IMG/VR virus record: IMGVR_UViG_3300043398_000262 | Coordinates: 1-58,085 of that record | Source: a virus | Reading direction: 5' to 3' (one strand) | DNA: 58,085 nucleotides | Shown here: positions 56,193 through 58,085 of the stretch, in pieces | Position numbering within the stretch: the first letter of the stretch is position 1 | Layout: each line of letters begins with the position of its first letter | Notes under the pieces: model-generated | The model's database searches: none | The model's input: the letters and a program-made list of their open reading frames with translations, nothing else | What the model was told of the DNA's origin: nothing | Position numbers and translations under genes: made by a program

Positions 56193-58085
56193 CTATTTGG
56201 TCCAGCGTGGTCCGCCCAGCTCGGCCAACGCCTCCAGCGACGGTAGTTCGCCTTCTGCGTAGACCAGCTTCTGCTCAGTCTGGGTGAATATTTGCTGGAA
56301 GACGGCTTTGCTGTCCTTGGCTTTGAGCAAGCTGGCGAGATGCTGACGGCACCCAATATACAGCCAGGACTGGACAGCAGCGGCTTCTTGACCAGGACGA
56401 TGTAGCCGCCCCAGCGCCTGTTCATCGGGTACCGTCATAAATAGCTGCTTGGACCAGAATTTCTGCAGATTGCGTCCACGTCGGTTCGATTGAACGGAGC
56501 ACACGGCTGGGCCGCCCTGATGTTTCATGATGAACTGCTTGGTTTTGGCGTCAGTTCCCTTGGCTCCGTAGTACGGGCACCCGACACGTTCGGCTATACG
56601 TTCACCCAACTCAACGCCTCGGACCCAAATCAACCCACCGTGTTCGCGTGCCCAGTCGCCTGCGGCTATGACTGCGTCGTCAGCCAACCAAACTACTTCG
56701 CTGGGGGGCTCCTCCAGCCCCGTCTCGGCCGTGTAGCGCTTCTGGGCAGCGTCCCATGCCGCCAGCTTTCCCTTGTCGTTATACAGGCGCCTACGGACAG
56801 CCCGCTCCATACGAGCAACCGAGTCGATGCCACGGCGGTTACTGGCAATCGCGTCGCGGCACCACTTCTGCCATTCGCGTCTGGCATCTAGGAACCACTT
56901 GGGCGGCTGTGGGTCGCTGAACCGCCCCCAGTAGCCATAGCCAGCCGTTTCCTGGTGCCGTCCGACGGCGAATTTATCCTCGAGAATGGTCCCGTCAGGC
57001 AACTGCTTCTTTTTGATGCAGCCGAAGAATTCGTCGATAGCGTCGTTCTGGGGCTCAGCTATCAACGACAACATTTCCAAGCCAATCTCTCGGCCCGAAT
57101 CGTCGACCAGCCGACCCTCCTGGGAGCTGATGACACCGGCCGTATTGTAGATGCGCCGAGAGACTGCGGTCCGCACAATATTCCGCTTGTCCTCGTATCC
57201 AGGCGTGGCGTCGTATTCAGCCCGCTCAGCAGCGTTCAAGAAATGCAGCAGAGCACCGACTTCGGTGTTGCTGGGTGCGACGTCCAAATAGGACGCCCAC
57301 GCCCGAAGCTCGGTGTAGCCGACGGCTGGACGTGGCAGCGGAGATTTGTCACCCAGCGCCATTTCCAGCAACACGGCCGGACCGTAAATCGAGTCCTTGA
57401 ACGGCGTACCCGTCAAGACGATGACTGGTGTGCCTGGGTATTTACGCAGATACGCTCGAATGCGCTTCAGTGCGACGGCTGCGTGTGCTCCGTGGGCCTC
57501 ATCCAGCAGCAGCATGTCGGGCCGAGCCCGCTCCAGAATCGACTGCCTAGAGATGCTGCCGTCGTCGCCCAGCTCTTCGCCACCAGTTGGCGCGCTCAGC
57601 ATTTCGTAGCTGAGGAACGGTAGCTGAGGTATCTGCCAGTGCTGGCGCAGCCGGGCAAACTCGCCGATGTCACCTTTTCTAGGATTGCCCATGACGTCTT
57701 CGCGCAACGAAGCAGGCGCGATATACAGCGGATTGCGAGCTCCAAGCACAGTCGGCAGCAAACCCGCCGTAAGCGTTTTGCCGGCGCCTACGCGCAAGAA
57801 TCCAGCAAGCCCGCGACACTGCCAAGCCTCGTGAAGAGCGGCTGCCTGCATGGGGCGCAGTCCACCTGGATAAGGCATCTGGGTGGTCGCTAGACGCTGG
57901 GTCAAGAACGCCCCCAAGTCCACTAGCTCTGGATTGCTGGGCGCTGGAGGAGGACGCTTGGCCAACGCCAAAATGCGCATCAGCTCTGGTCCCTCAGGGA
58001 CTACAGGGAAGCTGATGGTCTCAGCGTCGCCACTGCCGCCCATCTCCTCCAGCGTTGCCCCGATTGCGTCCAGCAGCTCCAGGGT
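56193..58085 (-). CDS. SNF2-type helicase (most of the gene; N-terminus at 1-27)
   Basis: 630 codons in the window, open to the right edge. Motifs counted from the internal Met at 58043: Walker A G86-A-G-K-T90 (VGAGKTLT), DEAH at 181-184, TGTP at 211-214, and late QALGRLHRPGQ, the arginine-finger motif. This is the SF2/SNF2 organisation found in phage early operons. It would use ATP to move along DNA. It is followed by the unknown genes at 55419 and below. The gene continues across the junction to position 27. Confidence 0.88.
   Translation of the reverse strand, partial: TLELLDAIGATLEEMGGSGDAETISFPVVPEGPELMRILALAKRPPPAPSNPELVDLGAFLTQRLATTQMPYPGGLRPMQAAALHEAWQCRGLAGFLRVGAGKTLTAGLLPTVLGARNPLYIAPASLREDVMGNPRKGDIGEFARLRQHWQIPQLPFLSYEMLSAPTGGEELGDDGSISRQSILERARPDMLLLDEAHGAHAAVALKRIRAYLRKYPGTPVIVLTGTPFKDSIYGPAVLLEMALGDKSPLPRPAVGYTELRAWASYLDVAPSNTEVGALLHFLNAAERAEYDATPGYEDKRNIVRTAVSRRIYNTAGVISSQEGRLVDDSGREIGLEMLSLIAEPQNDAIDEFFGCIKKKQLPDGTILEDKFAVGRHQETAGYGYWGRFSDPQPPKWFLDARREWQKWCRDAIASNRRGIDSVARMERAVRRRLYNDKGKLAAWDAAQKRYTAETGLEEPPSEVVWLADDAVIAAGDWAREHGGLIWVRGVELGERIAERVGCPYYGAKGTDAKTKQFIMKHQGGPAVCSVQSNRRGRNLQKFWSKQLFMTVPDEQALGRLHRPGQEAAAVQSWLYIGCRQHLASLLKAKDSKAVFQQIFTQTEQKLVYAEGELPSLEALAELGGPRWTK
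58062..58085. repeat. Right copy of the 24-bp terminal near-repeat
   Basis: Matches bases 1-24 at 23 of 24 positions, in the same orientation; see the left copy. Confidence 0.85.

Overview
This window looks like a complete, or nearly complete, genome of a temperate short-tailed (podovirus-like) phage, shown opened inside a gene. The first and last 24 bases match at 23 of 24 positions. The SNF2-type helicase gene at the right end (minus strand) runs off the window in frame and is completed by a start codon at positions 25-27, so the sequence closes into a circle of about 58.06-58.09 kb.

Host: the sequence does not name it. Three lipoproteins, one with the DGGADAG/DAG-rich low-complexity stretch common in secreted lipoproteins of Myxococcota and other former deltaproteobacteria, suggest such a Gram-negative host. 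This is weak inference. GATC is almost absent (6 sites found by eye in 58 kb), while CTAG is common.

Layout. (1) Positions 8352 down to 1, continuing across the junction to 47757, all minus strand: a tightly overlapping early/replication arm. It holds a SNF2-like helicase, a PD-(D/E)XK nuclease, a primase-polymerase-like/helicase fusion, dCMP deaminase, family A DNA polymerase, RusA resolvase, deoxyribonucleotidase, a dNTP diphosphohydrolase-like protein, a P-loop kinase, a metallophosphoesterase, and many small unknown genes. (2) 8480-16898: small accessory genes on both strands, two lipoproteins, a zinc peptidase, an acetyltransferase, and a compact second polymerase (11637-13043) with family A motifs beside a 780 bp non-coding region of repeats and palindromes. 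(3) 16898-39509, plus strand: terminase small subunit, portal, scaffold, capsid, tail adaptor, a large tail protein, a metzincin lipoprotein, four internal virion/ejection-type proteins and the terminase large subunit. A tyrosine recombinase sits on the opposite strand between scaffold and capsid. (4) 39510-40821, minus: small genes and a GIY-YIG nuclease. (5) 40883-47760, plus: tailspike and receptor-binding proteins, an alpha/beta hydrolase, holin-like protein, endolysin and a GIY-YIG nuclease, ending in overlapping convergent stop codons with the replication arm.

The phage carries seven homing-type endonucleases (three GIY-YIG, four HNH). The two transcription arms diverge around 8.35-8.48 kb and converge at 47.76 kb. 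Most genes overlap by ATGA/GTGA/TGATG junctions, which implies translational coupling. Strongest leads: the second, minimal family A-like polymerase; extreme GATC depletion with half of the remaining sites in one zinc-HTH gene; paired 18-bp TGTGAC-N6-GTCACA operator-like palindromes; a three-way-junction fold in the 55.1-55.4 kb gap; and a metzincin lipoprotein embedded among virion genes.
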